A DNA stretch of 64,000 nucleotides from Acidimicrobiaceae bacterium (GTDB taxonomy: Bacteria > Actinomycetota > Acidimicrobiia > Acidimicrobiales > RAAP-2). The translations under genes and the position numbers were made by a program. The stretch is from positions 5,611-69,610 of the forward strand of contig PKWY01000060.1 of assembly GCA_003132205.1 (NCBI GenBank), read 5' to 3'. Of the stretch, positions 8,916-20,448 are shown piece after piece. Positions within the stretch are counted from its first letter, which is position 1, and each line of letters opens with the position of its first letter. The notes beneath the pieces are model-generated. The model was given only the letters and a program-made list of their open reading frames with translations. It searched no databases and was not told the origin of the DNA.

Positions 8916-10336
8916 GATCGATCCTCCGCGATCTCCAGCACTCGGGCCGCGGCGAAGAGTTGGGCTTCGCTTCTCCCGGGTCCGAGCAGCTGCACTCCGA
9001 CGGGCAGCCCGGCCTCGCCGGTGCCGAAGGGCACCGAGACCGCGGCCTCGCCGGCGAGGTTCGTGGGAATCGTGAAAACGTCCGACAGGTACATGGACAT
9101 CGGGTCACTCGTCTTGGTCCCGAAGGCGAACGCCACCGACGGCGTCGTGGCGCCGATCAGAAGGTCCGCCTGCTGGTAGGCCCGCTTGAAGGCGTCGATC
9201 ATCCGGGTGCGCACCTTCAGCGCCTGCCCGTAGTACGCGTCGAAGTATCCTGCCGACAGCGCGTAGGTGCCGAGCATGATCCGACGCTTCACTTCGGCGC
9301 CGAACCCGGCGGTGCGCGTCGCCTCGTTCATTGCGGCGACGTCCTCCGCATCCACGCGAAGGCCGTAGCGAACCCCGTCGTAGCGGGCCAGATTGCTCGA
9401 CGCTTCGGCCGGGGCTATCAGGTAGTACGCGCTGAGACCTAGACGGAACTCGGGGATCGACAGCTCCACGATGGTCGCTCCGGCGTCCTTCAGGGCTTCG
9501 ACAGCGCGGTTCACCGATATCACGACGTCCTCGTCGGCGCCCTCCACGAGCTCTCGAACGAGGGCGATCCGCTTTCCCGCAACCCCGTCGTTCACGTGCG
9601 CCACCAGCGAAGGCGACGGTTCGGGAAGCGACGTCGAGTCCAGGGGATCATGCCCCGCGATTGCCTCGAGGAGGATCGCCGCGTCCATGACGTTCTTCGA
9701 AAAGGGGCCGATCTGGTCGAGCGAGCTCGCGAACGCAATGAGTCCATAGCGAGAGACCAGCCCGTACGAGGGCTTCATGCCGATGAGACCGCAGAGCGCC
9801 GCGGGCTGGCGAATCGAGCCGCCGGTATCGCTGCCGAGCGCCAGCGGCGTCATGTTCGCCGCGACCGCCGCCGCGGATCCGCCCGACGAGCCGCCCGGCA
9901 CGCGAGAGGGGTCGAGAGGGTTTCGCGTTGGACCAAACGCCGAGTTCTCGGTGGACGAGCCCATGGCGAACTCGTCGAGGTTCGTCTTTCCAACTGGCAC
10001 CGCGCCGGCCGCAATCAGACGGTCGATGACCGTCGCGTTGTACGGGGGCCGCCAGCCTTCGAGGATCTTCGACGAGCACGTCGTCGGAATGCCGGTCTGG
10101 CACATGTTGTCCTTGATGGCGATGGGCACACCCGCGAGGGGCCCCACGTCTTCCCCGCGCGCGACGCGCTCGTCGATTGACGCCGCAGTCGCGCGCGCGC
10201 CTTCCTCGTCAACGTAGAGAAAGACGTTGAGCTCTTCGTCGCGCGCGCGGATCGCGCTCAGCGAGTTGTCGAGCTCAGCGCTCGCCGACGACTCGCCGCT
10301 CTGAACTTCGCGCGCGATGCTTTGGGCGGTCTTCAT
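8912..10336 (-). CDS. gatA: Asp-tRNA(Asn)/Glu-tRNA(Gln) amidotransferase subunit A
   Basis: Glutaminase subunit of GatCAB; releases ammonia from glutamine by an amidase-signature Ser-cisSer-Lys triad. 474 aa. Lys in GVPIAIKDNMC, the Gly/Ser-rich signature VPGGSSGGSAAAVAA and GSDTGGSIRQPAALCG are all intact. The start overlaps the gatC stop by four bases, and the stop overlaps gatB, giving a fully coupled C-A-B order. Confidence 0.97.
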   Translation of the reverse strand: MKTAQSIAREVQSGESSASAELDNSLSAIRARDEELNVFLYVDEEGARATAASIDERVARGEDVGPLAGVPIAIKDNMCQTGIPTTCSSKILEGWRPPYNATVIDRLIAAGAVPVGKTNLDEFAMGSSTENSAFGPTRNPLDPSRVPGGSSGGSAAAVAANMTPLALGSDTGGSIRQPAALCGLIGMKPSYGLVSRYGLIAFASSLDQIGPFSKNVMDAAILLEAIAGHDPLDSTSLPEPSPSLVAHVNDGVAGKRIALVRELVEGADEDVVISVNRAVEALKDAGATIVELSIPEFRLGLSAYYLIAPAEASSNLARYDGVRYGLRVDAEDVAAMNEATRTAGFGAEVKRRIMLGTYALSAGYFDAYYGQALKVRTRMIDAFKRAYQQADLLIGATTPSVAFAFGTKTSDPMSMYLSDVFTIPTNLAGEAAVSVPFGTGEAGLPVGVQLLGPGRSEAQLFAAARVLEIAEDRS

Positions 10337-10635
10337 GGGGCTTCTCCCATGATCCGGGGAACGGCAAAGCGTCCCCCTTCGGTGTCCGGGGCCATGGCGA
10401 GCACCACGTCGCGATCGAGGCTCGGACGCACGACATCGTCGCGCACGACGTTGATCAGACCGAACGGGTGGGCGGTCGGGATGACGTCATCCAGATTCAG
10501 CGTGCTCATGTCGTTCGCGTGCTCAAGGATCTGGCCGAGCTGAGTGGTGAACAGGTCGAGCTCCTCGTCGGTCAGGGACAAGCGGGCAAGTTTGGCGACC
10601 TTGGCCACGTCTTCTCGACGCAGGGGCGACGTCAT
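10333..10635 (-). CDS. gatC: Asp-tRNA(Asn)/Glu-tRNA(Gln) amidotransferase subunit C
   Basis: Small stabilising subunit (100 aa) that wraps the GatA-GatB interface. Typical features are the opening REDVAKVAKLARLSLTDEEL, the DDVIPTAHPF core and the C-terminal sequence ending in RFAVPRIMGE. Its ATG overlaps the stop of the upstream esterase gene (ATGA), so the esterase is in the same transcript. Confidence 0.95.
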   Translation of the reverse strand: MTSPLRREDVAKVAKLARLSLTDEELDLFTTQLGQILEHANDMSTLNLDDVIPTAHPFGLINVVRDDVVRPSLDRDVVLAMAPDTEGGRFAVPRIMGEAP

Positions 10636-11387
10636 GATTTCAAGACGGAATCGAGGAAGGTCACTGTGGCCGACTCGACGAGTTCCTGGTCGTTGTCCAT
10701 CGTGGCGACGTGGTACGACTCCTCGAGCCAGATTCGCTCCACCGGACCAGCGACCTTCGCGACGATGTCATCGCCGTTGTCGGACGTGACGACGTGGTCG
10801 TCGCGACTCGAGAGCAACAGCGACGGCGTCTGGATCTTCGACAGGTCGGCGTTGACGCCCTTCACTGCCTCGAAGAGGCTCTGCGCGCAGGCGAGCGGGG
10901 TCGCGTCGTAGGAGGCCTCCACCGAACCCTCCTTCTTGATGTCCGAACCAATCGAATCGATGGTCTCGAGGCCGGCTTCGAGGAGCGCAACCAGACCGTC
11001 GACCATCTCTTGAACGGGCGGCTTTACCAGGGGATTGATGAACACGCAGCCGGCGACGTCAGGTCGAACCTCGGCGACATGGGCGGTGAGCCCGCCGCCC
11101 ATCGAAAGTCCGACGACAGCGACCGATGCACAGCGCGAGCGAAGGTCGTCGTAGGCGGCTTCGGCCGCGCCCGACCAGTCGGTCCAGGTCGTGGTCATCA
11201 TGTCCTCGATGGTCGTGCCGTGCCCCGGCAGGCGCGGAAGCTCCACGCTGTAGCCGGCCTCGGCGATTCGCTCGGCGAGCGAACGCATGGAAGCGGGATT
11301 GCCGGTGAACCCGTGCAAGACCAGAACGCCCAGCGGGCCATTCTCGGCGGAATACGACTCGCAACCGGGCATAATCTCAGTAGTCAT
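10632..11387 (-). CDS. Alpha/beta-hydrolase, carboxylesterase/monoacylglycerol lipase type
   Basis: 251 aa. The oxyanion motif LVLHGFTGNP, nucleophile elbow GLSMGG, acid residue in LLLSSRDDHVV and His in ESYHVATMD make a complete triad of the Est30/monoglyceride-lipase family; substrate unknown, cytoplasmic. The frame stays open far upstream inside the neighbouring exporter. I reject that extension and start at the ATG at 11385-11387, where the family N-terminus begins and TAGTCT lies 8 bases ahead. It overlaps gatC by four bases. Why an esterase heads a gatCAB operon is unclear. Confidence 0.9.
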   Translation of the reverse strand: MTTEIMPGCESYSAENGPLGVLVLHGFTGNPASMRSLAERIAEAGYSVELPRLPGHGTTIEDMMTTTWTDWSGAAEAAYDDLRSRCASVAVVGLSMGGGLTAHVAEVRPDVAGCVFINPLVKPPVQEMVDGLVALLEAGLETIDSIGSDIKKEGSVEASYDATPLACAQSLFEAVKGVNADLSKIQTPSLLLSSRDDHVVTSDNGDDIVAKVAGPVERIWLEESYHVATMDNDQELVESATVTFLDSVLKS

Positions 11388-11395
11388 AGGGTTAA

Positions 11396-11401
11396 AGACT
11401 A
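11396..11401 (-). promoter_or_regulatory. -10 box for the esterase-gatCAB unit
   Basis: TAGTCT on the minus strand, 8 bases before the ATG, in the 23-base gap after the exporter gene. Confidence 0.35.
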
Positions 11402-11410
11402 CCGGCAGAA

Positions 11411-13021
11411 CTAACGCGCCCGTTGCGCGCGTTCGCGAGGGACCGATCGGATGAAGAACGCCGCGATCACCCCCACGGCCCCGACGCAGGCCCCGATCAA
11501 GAACGGCAGGCGGAAGGTCTCGAGCAGTGCGGGCCCGGGTTTCGCGTTCACGAGACCGTGGCGTCGAACGAGCGCCTGCTGCACGGTCTCCAGTATTTGA
11601 ATGCCGGCGACCTCGCCCACCTGGGTCGCGAGCATCTGCGCAGCGGACATGACGCCGAACTCGCTGGCGAGAACCTCGTTGGCCATCACCGAACTCGTCG
11701 ACGGCATGGCGGTGCCCATGCCGAGCCCCGAAAGACCCAGCGCAATGGCGATGAACCACGCACCCGAGTTCGGATGGAGCATCGCGAAGAACGCGAGCGA
11801 GGTCGTGAGAAAGGCCGCCCCCGCGAAGGCGCTCACGCGCTCCCCGATTCGAATCGCGACGTAACCGGCGATCGGCGAACAGAGCGAGAACGTGATGGGA
11901 CGGGCTATCGCGAGGGCTCCGACCCGGGGAATCGAATAGCCGTATCCCTGCTCCATCAGGAGGGGAAAGAGGAAGAACGCGCCGAAGTAGGCGAAGTTCG
12001 CCGACCCGCGAAGGATCATCGGCATGACGAAGTTGCGCCGGGCGAAGTAGCGCGCCGGAATGAGCGGGTTCTCGGCGTGGCGAATCCGGTATACGAAGAG
12101 GGTGGTCATCGCGGCCGAGACGGCGAAGCAGCCGATCAACCAGTAGCTGCTCCACCCGGCCGATGGCCCGATCGAAAGGCCGAGCATCAGGGCGCCCACG
12201 GCGAACGAGAGCGACCAGCTTCCTATCCAGTCCATCTTCTTGAACTGGAGCCGGGCCTCGGCCTTCTTCTGGACCTCCTCATCGTCGAAGCCGCGCCGGC
12301 GAGGCAGGAGGATGACGACCACGATGAACGCCAGCGCGATGAGCACCAGCTGGAACCAGAACAGCGCCCGCCACCCAAAGGCCGCGATGATGGGCGAACC
12401 CAGCGAGACGCCGATGACCGGACCGCCCGCACCGATCAGCGACCACCACCCCATGGCCTTCACGCGTTCTTGGGGGCTGAAGACCATGTTTATCAGCGCG
12501 CCGGACGCGGTCCCGGTCGCCGCGCCCTGCACGCCGTCGAGGGTTCTGGCGAAGAGCAGCATGTCCACGTTGTGCGACAAGGCGGTCAGGATCGCCGAGA
12601 CCATCGCCCCGACGAGACCAAACAGGTAGAGCCGGCGGTGCCCGTAGATGTCGCCGGTCTTGCCGAGGATGGGGGCGGCGAGCCCGTACGCCAGGAGCGG
12701 CCCGACCATCGTCCAGGTGAGCACCGTCACGCTCGTGTGGAACTGCGTCGCCACCGTTGGCAGGGCGACGATGAAGACCGTGAACGTGAAGTTGAGCGCG
12801 AACAGGCCCGCGAGCAGCGACCACAGCACCCACCACTGGTACCGGCTCGACCCCTCGGCCCTCGCCTGCACCCGCGCGCGCAGGAGCATGATCCAGTTGA
12901 GGTCGCTTCCCGCCTCGGTGCCCATGGTGCCAAAGGCAGCGCTGCCCGGGTCGGTTCGGGCGTTGAGAAGACCCTCGGGATCCTCGCGGTCGAGATGCGT
13001 CCGCGGACGCGGTTCGCTCAC
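11411..13021 (-). CDS. MFS drug-exporter-like transporter (DHA2/EmrB type)
   Basis: 536 aa with a 55-60 residue hydrophilic N-terminus and about 14 membrane helices, the first starting at WWVLWSLLAGLFALNF. The proton-antiport family motif LGKTGDIYGHRRLYLFGL follows helix 2, and GALINMVFSPQERVKAMGWW fits motif B/C. Substrate unknown. The GTG start overlaps the stop of the SDR gene (GTGA), so the two are probably made together; the dehydrogenase and the exporter may act on related compounds, but that is inference. Confidence 0.88.
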   Translation of the reverse strand: MSEPRPRTHLDREDPEGLLNARTDPGSAAFGTMGTEAGSDLNWIMLLRARVQARAEGSSRYQWWVLWSLLAGLFALNFTFTVFIVALPTVATQFHTSVTVLTWTMVGPLLAYGLAAPILGKTGDIYGHRRLYLFGLVGAMVSAILTALSHNVDMLLFARTLDGVQGAATGTASGALINMVFSPQERVKAMGWWSLIGAGGPVIGVSLGSPIIAAFGWRALFWFQLVLIALAFIVVVILLPRRRGFDDEEVQKKAEARLQFKKMDWIGSWSLSFAVGALMLGLSIGPSAGWSSYWLIGCFAVSAAMTTLFVYRIRHAENPLIPARYFARRNFVMPMILRGSANFAYFGAFFLFPLLMEQGYGYSIPRVGALAIARPITFSLCSPIAGYVAIRIGERVSAFAGAAFLTTSLAFFAMLHPNSGAWFIAIALGLSGLGMGTAMPSTSSVMANEVLASEFGVMSAAQMLATQVGEVAGIQILETVQQALVRRHGLVNAKPGPALLETFRLPFLIGACVGAVGVIAAFFIRSVPRERAQRAR

Positions 13022-13896
13022 GTGAGCAGTGTGGGCAGCTGCCGGGCGAGCTCGGCGACCTCCCAGCGGTCATTCTTCTCGAGGGTCTCGGTCATGGTCC
13101 AGTTCTGGAACTTTCGAACCGTGCCGCCCTGCACGAAGAACACCTGACCGGTGGACTCGCAGTCCTCCATGGCGAGGGTCGCGACCAGTGGCGAGATGTT
13201 CGCCGGATCCCAGACGTCGAAGACCGCGGCGTCGGCGGGCTTGACGACGTGGTCGGAAAGTCCGGGGGTTGATTCGGTCATTCGAGTCCGCGCCGCCGGG
13301 GCAATGGCGTTGGCCCGCACACCGTAGCGTCCGAGCTCTTCGGCGATGATCACGGTGAATGCCGCGATGCCCGCTTTCGCCGCCCCGTAGTTCGATTGGC
13401 CGACATTGCCAATGAGCCCGGATGTCGACGACGTGTTGATGATCGAAGCCTTGACGGTCTTGCCAGCCTTGGCCTGCTCGCGCCAGTAGTTGGCGGCGTG
13501 GCGGGTGGGCACGAAGTGTCCCTTCAAATGCACGTGGATGACCGAATCCCAGTCATCTTCGCTCAGATTCACGAGTACGCGGTCGCGCAGGATTCCCGCG
13601 TTGTTCACCAGCACGTGCAGGTCGCCGAAGGCGTCGAGCGCACTTTGGACCAGGCGTGCGCCGCCGTCCCACTGCGCCACGTCGTCGTGGTTCGCCACCG
13701 CGTCGCCGCCCATGGCCTTGATCTCGGCGACGACCTCTTCGGCCGGTGAGGCAGACATCACGGATCCGTCGAGGGCCCCGCCCAGGTCATTCACGACAAC
13801 CTTCGCTCCTTCAGCGGCGAAGAGCAGCGCGTGTTCCCGGCCAATGCCTCGTCCCGCGCCGGTGACAATGGCCACACGACCCTCAAGTGCGCCCAC
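13018..13896 (-). CDS. Short-chain dehydrogenase/reductase (17-beta-HSD4-like)
   Basis: 292-aa NAD(P)-dependent oxidoreductase. TGAGRGIG at residues 12-19 binds the cofactor, NNAG follows, and the active site reads INTSSTSG...YGAAKAG. The insert ...NDLGGALDGS after strand 2 and the C-terminal FVQGGTVRKFQNW are typical of the subgroup related to the dehydrogenase part of peroxisomal multifunctional enzyme 2, which acts on 3-hydroxyacyl or steroid-type substrates; the actual substrate is not clear. The start is GTG with a GGGGGGAT ribosome site. Coupled to the downstream exporter. Confidence 0.88.
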   Translation of the reverse strand: MGALEGRVAIVTGAGRGIGREHALLFAAEGAKVVVNDLGGALDGSVMSASPAEEVVAEIKAMGGDAVANHDDVAQWDGGARLVQSALDAFGDLHVLVNNAGILRDRVLVNLSEDDWDSVIHVHLKGHFVPTRHAANYWREQAKAGKTVKASIINTSSTSGLIGNVGQSNYGAAKAGIAAFTVIIAEELGRYGVRANAIAPAARTRMTESTPGLSDHVVKPADAAVFDVWDPANISPLVATLAMEDCESTGQVFFVQGGTVRKFQNWTMTETLEKNDRWEVAELARQLPTLLT

Positions 13897-13961
13897 GGTG
13901 ATCCCCCCAAGAAAGAATGTCGTGCCTTGATTGTAACGACGATTGGAAGAGCTACGAGGGC

Positions 13962-14252
13962 CTAGCCGCGACTCCGGAAGTAGGGGCGGCGCGCGTGAGC
14001 GTGATAGTGATCGGGGATGTTGCGCATGTGATCGTCGAGGGACCAGTTGCCCTCACCAAGCACTCGATCGGCCACGCGGCCCAGACTCTCTTGAAGCGTC
14101 TGCTTCACATCCTCAGGAGGCGCCGGGCTGTGAACGCGCCACACCACCATCGGCACGAGGCAGATCTCGCAGTCGGCTATCCAGCAGGTTTCGTCCTCGA
14201 AGTAACGCGTGCTGATGATCGCCGCTTCACAGAGGTCGCAGTCCGCGCTCAT
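13962..14252 (-). CDS. Small cysteine-pair protein of unknown function
   Basis: 96 aa. It begins MSADCDLCEAA, and a second cluster CWIADCEIC follows about 20 residues later; the two pairs could bind zinc or a metal cluster. The spacing recalls the N-terminus of HIT-family proteins (CxxC, then a conserved acidic turn), but no HxHxH nucleotide motif is present; a DHYHAHAR segment sits near the C-terminus. The ATG overlaps the stop of the PASTA protein (ATGA), so the two are translationally coupled and may work together. The long upstream extension of this frame runs inside the PASTA gene and is rejected. Confidence 0.75.
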   Translation of the reverse strand: MSADCDLCEAAIISTRYFEDETCWIADCEICLVPMVVWRVHSPAPPEDVKQTLQESLGRVADRVLGEGNWSLDDHMRNIPDHYHAHARRPYFRSRG

Positions 14253-16138
14253 TCTCTGACGTTCAAGATCACCGTCGAGTGCCACTTCACCATGGTGCCC
14301 GCGGCCGGAATCGTTGAAACGACCGACTTCCACGCTGTCGTACCCGCCCCCGGTCCCTTGGTGGAGAAGTAGAGCTGCGCCTTGCGCATGGCGGCGTAGA
14401 CCTGAGCCTGGTCCATTCCGACGAGGTTGGGCAACGCACGCGGGCCCTCTCCCGCGAGGGTCGTGGTTGTCGTCGAAGTCGAAGTCGTGGTCGTGGTCGG
14501 CGTGGTGGTTGTGGTCGGTGTCGTGGTGGTTGTCGTCCCCGAAGAGGGTCCGGGTCCGGTGCTGATCACGAGGCTCAACTTCGAGCCCGCCGGCACCGCC
14601 AACGGATTCACCGTCTTGCCGAAGAGGACCTCGGCGATGACTCCCGATGCGACGCGCGTGCTCGCCATGGAAGCCGCGCACGTCGCGCTGATCTGCAGCG
14701 TCTTCAATTTGGCGGTGGCCGCGGCGCAGGTTTCACCGATCAACGACGTGGGCAGCGTCTCCGATGCGGGACCCTTTGACATGTTGACCGTAATGGCGAG
14801 TCCAGATTTCGCGCTCGTCCCTTGCGCGGGCGACTGGGAGACGATCTGGCCCTTGGGCACCGTAGTCGAATTGACCTGCTTCACGGTGAGCACGAACCCG
14901 TCGCCCTTCAGTTTCGCCGATGCCTGAGTAAGGGTCGAGCCGACGAGTTGCGGAACGGTGTGCTTCTGGCTGAAGACGCCGAACTTCCACGCGGCGCCGC
15001 CGCCGACTCCGGCGAGAACGATGAGGATCGCCGCGGCGACGAAGGCGATGCGTTGCTTGCGGGGCGGGCGCGACGGGGGAAGCGCGTCAAAGCCTCTTGG
15101 CGCCGATGGACGCGTTGACGCGAAACTCCGCGCAACCGCGGCCGGCTCGGTCCCGGGCCGCGGGACCTGGGGCCTGGGGAACTGCGGCGTCGCCGCCTGC
15201 ACGGACCGCGTTCCGACGATCTGGTCCGGCGAAGGCGGTCGAAAGCCGATTGACGTCCGTGGCTCAGCAAGCGGGAACTGCGCCAAGAGCGGCATGTCGC
15301 CTTGACGGGTGCGCACGACGAGCGGAGCCGAGTCACTGACGACCGCGCTGAGCCGGCTCGAGAACTGCTCCGCGCTGAGTCGCAGCCGCGAATCCGAGAC
15401 CGCCGCCTGGGCGAGAAGCATGTCAAGGGTGCCGAGTTCAATGCGCACGGGAAGCGGCGCGTTGATCCGCGCTCGCAGCATCGCCTCGGGAGTCGCACCG
15501 TCAAACGCGGAAGTGCCCGTCGCCGCCTCAAAGAGGATGAGCGCCAGCGCGTAGACGTCCGATTCCGGTCCAGCTTTCTCGCCCACCGCCTGTTCGGGGC
15601 TCATGTAGCGCGTGTCATCGAGAGTCAGTTGCTCACGATAGGGATCTCCGAGACCCGCGAGGGCGATGTCGCTCACGCGCACCCGGCCCTCGGCGTCGAA
15701 GAGCAGCTTGCTCGGCGAAAGCTCGCCATGCACGAAAGCGTTGGCGTGGACGTAACTGAGCGCGCCCGCGACGTCGCGGCCGAGGCGCGCCACGTCGTCG
15801 ATATCGAGCGTTCGTCCGGCGCGCAGCACATCTTCCAGCGAGCCGCCAGAGAGATACTCGGTGATCATGAAGATGGCACCCGACTCCTGGCCGCCGTCAA
15901 AGACCCGGGCCAGGTGCGGATGGCTGAGGGTGGCGGCGCGAACGATGCGATCGCGAAACGCTCGACGGACATCCTCGTGAGCCGCCAGAGAGGGCAGGAG
16001 GACCTTCACCGCGACCGTTCGGCTCAGCGAGAGGTCCTCGGCGCTGTAGACCTCCGCGGTCTGGCCGACGCCCAGCAACTCGATGATGCGATAACGACCC
16101 GCGAGGTCGTGTCCGGAGGCAAAAGTTGAAGGAAGCAT
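14249..16138 (-). CDS. PASTA-domain Ser/Thr kinase-like protein, probable pseudokinase
   Basis: 629 aa with PknB-type layout: kinase fold (about 10-275), Pro-rich linker, one membrane helix (about 363-385), PASTA 1 (about 394-457), PASTA 2 (about 460-530), a Thr-rich linker and PASTA 3 (about 567-629). The ATP-binding lysine (K45 in VAVKVLL), a Gly loop (LGVGQTAEVY) and the MSPEQA segment remain. The catalytic loop reads HGELSPSK (137-144) instead of HRDLKPxN, DFG is DIA (157-159), and the helix-C glutamate is absent. Loss of the catalytic base suggests an inactive pseudokinase that senses muropeptides outside and binds partners inside. I chose the ATG at 16138, with TTAGTA 6 bases upstream, over an extension into ligA. 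Confidence 0.9.
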   Translation of the reverse strand: MLPSTFASGHDLAGRYRIIELLGVGQTAEVYSAEDLSLSRTVAVKVLLPSLAAHEDVRRAFRDRIVRAATLSHPHLARVFDGGQESGAIFMITEYLSGGSLEDVLRAGRTLDIDDVARLGRDVAGALSYVHANAFVHGELSPSKLLFDAEGRVRVSDIALAGLGDPYREQLTLDDTRYMSPEQAVGEKAGPESDVYALALILFEAATGTSAFDGATPEAMLRARINAPLPVRIELGTLDMLLAQAAVSDSRLRLSAEQFSSRLSAVVSDSAPLVVRTRQGDMPLLAQFPLAEPRTSIGFRPPSPDQIVGTRSVQAATPQFPRPQVPRPGTEPAAVARSFASTRPSAPRGFDALPPSRPPRKQRIAFVAAAILIVLAGVGGGAAWKFGVFSQKHTVPQLVGSTLTQASAKLKGDGFVLTVKQVNSTTVPKGQIVSQSPAQGTSAKSGLAITVNMSKGPASETLPTSLIGETCAAATAKLKTLQISATCAASMASTRVASGVIAEVLFGKTVNPLAVPAGSKLSLVISTGPGPSSGTTTTTTPTTTTTPTTTTTSTSTTTTTLAGEGPRALPNLVGMDQAQVYAAMRKAQLYFSTKGPGAGTTAWKSVVSTIPAAGTMVKWHSTVILNVRE

Positions 16139-16144
16139 TGGCGC

Positions 16145-16150
16145 TACTAA
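16145..16150 (-). promoter_or_regulatory. -10 box for the PASTA protein
   Basis: TTAGTA on the minus strand, 6 bases before the ATG and within the 28-base gap after ligA; suggests a leaderless internal transcript. Confidence 0.4.
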
Positions 16151-16166
16151 CCCTAGTAAGGACTGG

Positions 16167-19255
<3,089 letters not shown>

Positions 19256-19284
19256 CAGACCAGTCTGCCAGCCCGATGCGACTT

Positions 19285-20448
19285 CTATGCCCCGGTCGTC
19301 AAGCGGTAGACGACGGACGACAAAATGCCAACCAGGGCATCGACTTCCTCTGAGGTGGTCTCTGGACCCATACTGAGTCGAAGCGAACCCCTGGCCCGCT
19401 CGGGCGACATCCCCATGGCCGCGAGGACGTGGCTCGAAACCCCGGCTCCGCTCGAGCAGCTCGACGCCGCCGACACGCAGACACCCTCTTGATCCAGCAG
19501 GAACAGCAGTTCGTCGCTGGCGATGCCCTCGAAGGTGACGTGCACGGTGCCCGGCACCTTGCCCACTCCCGGGGCCGTGATCTCGCACCCGGGCAGAAAG
19601 CTCAAGGCGGCGCACAGCCGGAGTTGGAAGTCGATGACCCGATCGTTCACGTCGGCGAGCTCCTCGGCGGTGATCCGCACCGCTTCGGCGAGCCCCACGC
19701 ACGCCGCGACATCGACGGTGCCGCCACGATGGCCGCGCTCCTGACCGCCGCCCGGCACCATCGCGTCGAGCGCGATGTCGCTTCGAAGAATCAGGGCGCC
19801 ACTGTTGACCGGCCCACCGATCTTGTGAGCGCAGAGCGAGATCATGTCGGTCGTCGCCGTGAGCATCGGCAGGTAGAGCCACGGGGCGGCGGCGACGGCG
19901 TCCGTGTGGGTCAGCACACCGTTCGGCACCGCGTTCGCCAAGGCGCTCACGCCATCGAGCGGCTGACAGATGCCGGTCTCGTTGTTGACGCTCATGACGC
20001 TCACGACCGCCACGTCGGTGTCGAGCACCTGCCGGAGCGATTCGAAGTCGAGGACTCCCTCGTGGTCGACGTCCACGTAGCGCACCGAGACGTTCTCGAA
20101 GTCGCGCGCCATCATCTCGGCGGCGTCGATCACGGCGTGGTGCTCGATACGCGAAATCACGATCGCGCTCTTCTCGTGGGTGCGACGGTGGTGGTGCGTG
20201 ACGCCCGCGATCGCCAGGTGGCACGATTCGGTGCCACCCGCGGTGAAAATGACGCCGCCGGGCTTGGCTCCGACGAATTCGGCGACCTGATCCCGAGCCT
20301 CTTCAACCGCCCGGCGAGCCTCGCGGGCGGCGCGGTGACTGCCCGAGGGGTTGCCCACGACGCCGTGCATCCAGGGATCCATCGCCGCCGCCACTTCATC
20401 GCGGCGAGGCGCGGAAGCGGCGTGGTCGAAGTAGTACTGAGCGCTCAT
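19285..20448 (-). CDS. Cysteine desulfurase (IscS/NifS family)
   Basis: PLP enzyme that releases sulfur from cysteine as an enzyme persulfide for MnmA and Fe-S assembly. 387 aa. It begins YYFDHAASAPRR; the PLP lysine is in CAHKIGGP, and the persulfide cysteine in SAASSCSSGAG, with the longer loop of class I enzymes. Its start overlaps the stop of the aldehyde dehydrogenase gene, and mnmA follows, the arrangement seen for tRNA-thiolation desulfurases in many bacteria. Confidence 0.95.
   Translation of the reverse strand: MSAQYYFDHAASAPRRDEVAAAMDPWMHGVVGNPSGSHRAAREARRAVEEARDQVAEFVGAKPGGVIFTAGGTESCHLAIAGVTHHHRRTHEKSAIVISRIEHHAVIDAAEMMARDFENVSVRYVDVDHEGVLDFESLRQVLDTDVAVVSVMSVNNETGICQPLDGVSALANAVPNGVLTHTDAVAAAPWLYLPMLTATTDMISLCAHKIGGPVNSGALILRSDIALDAMVPGGGQERGHRGGTVDVAACVGLAEAVRITAEELADVNDRVIDFQLRLCAALSFLPGCEITAPGVGKVPGTVHVTFEGIASDELLFLLDQEGVCVSAASSCSSGAGVSSHVLAAMGMSPERARGSLRLSMGPETTSEEVDALVGILSSVVYRLTTGA

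Noticed and set aside
11423..13147. 574-codon plus-strand open frame
   Set aside because: Antisense to the MFS exporter; charged low-complexity sequence typical of a shadow frame.
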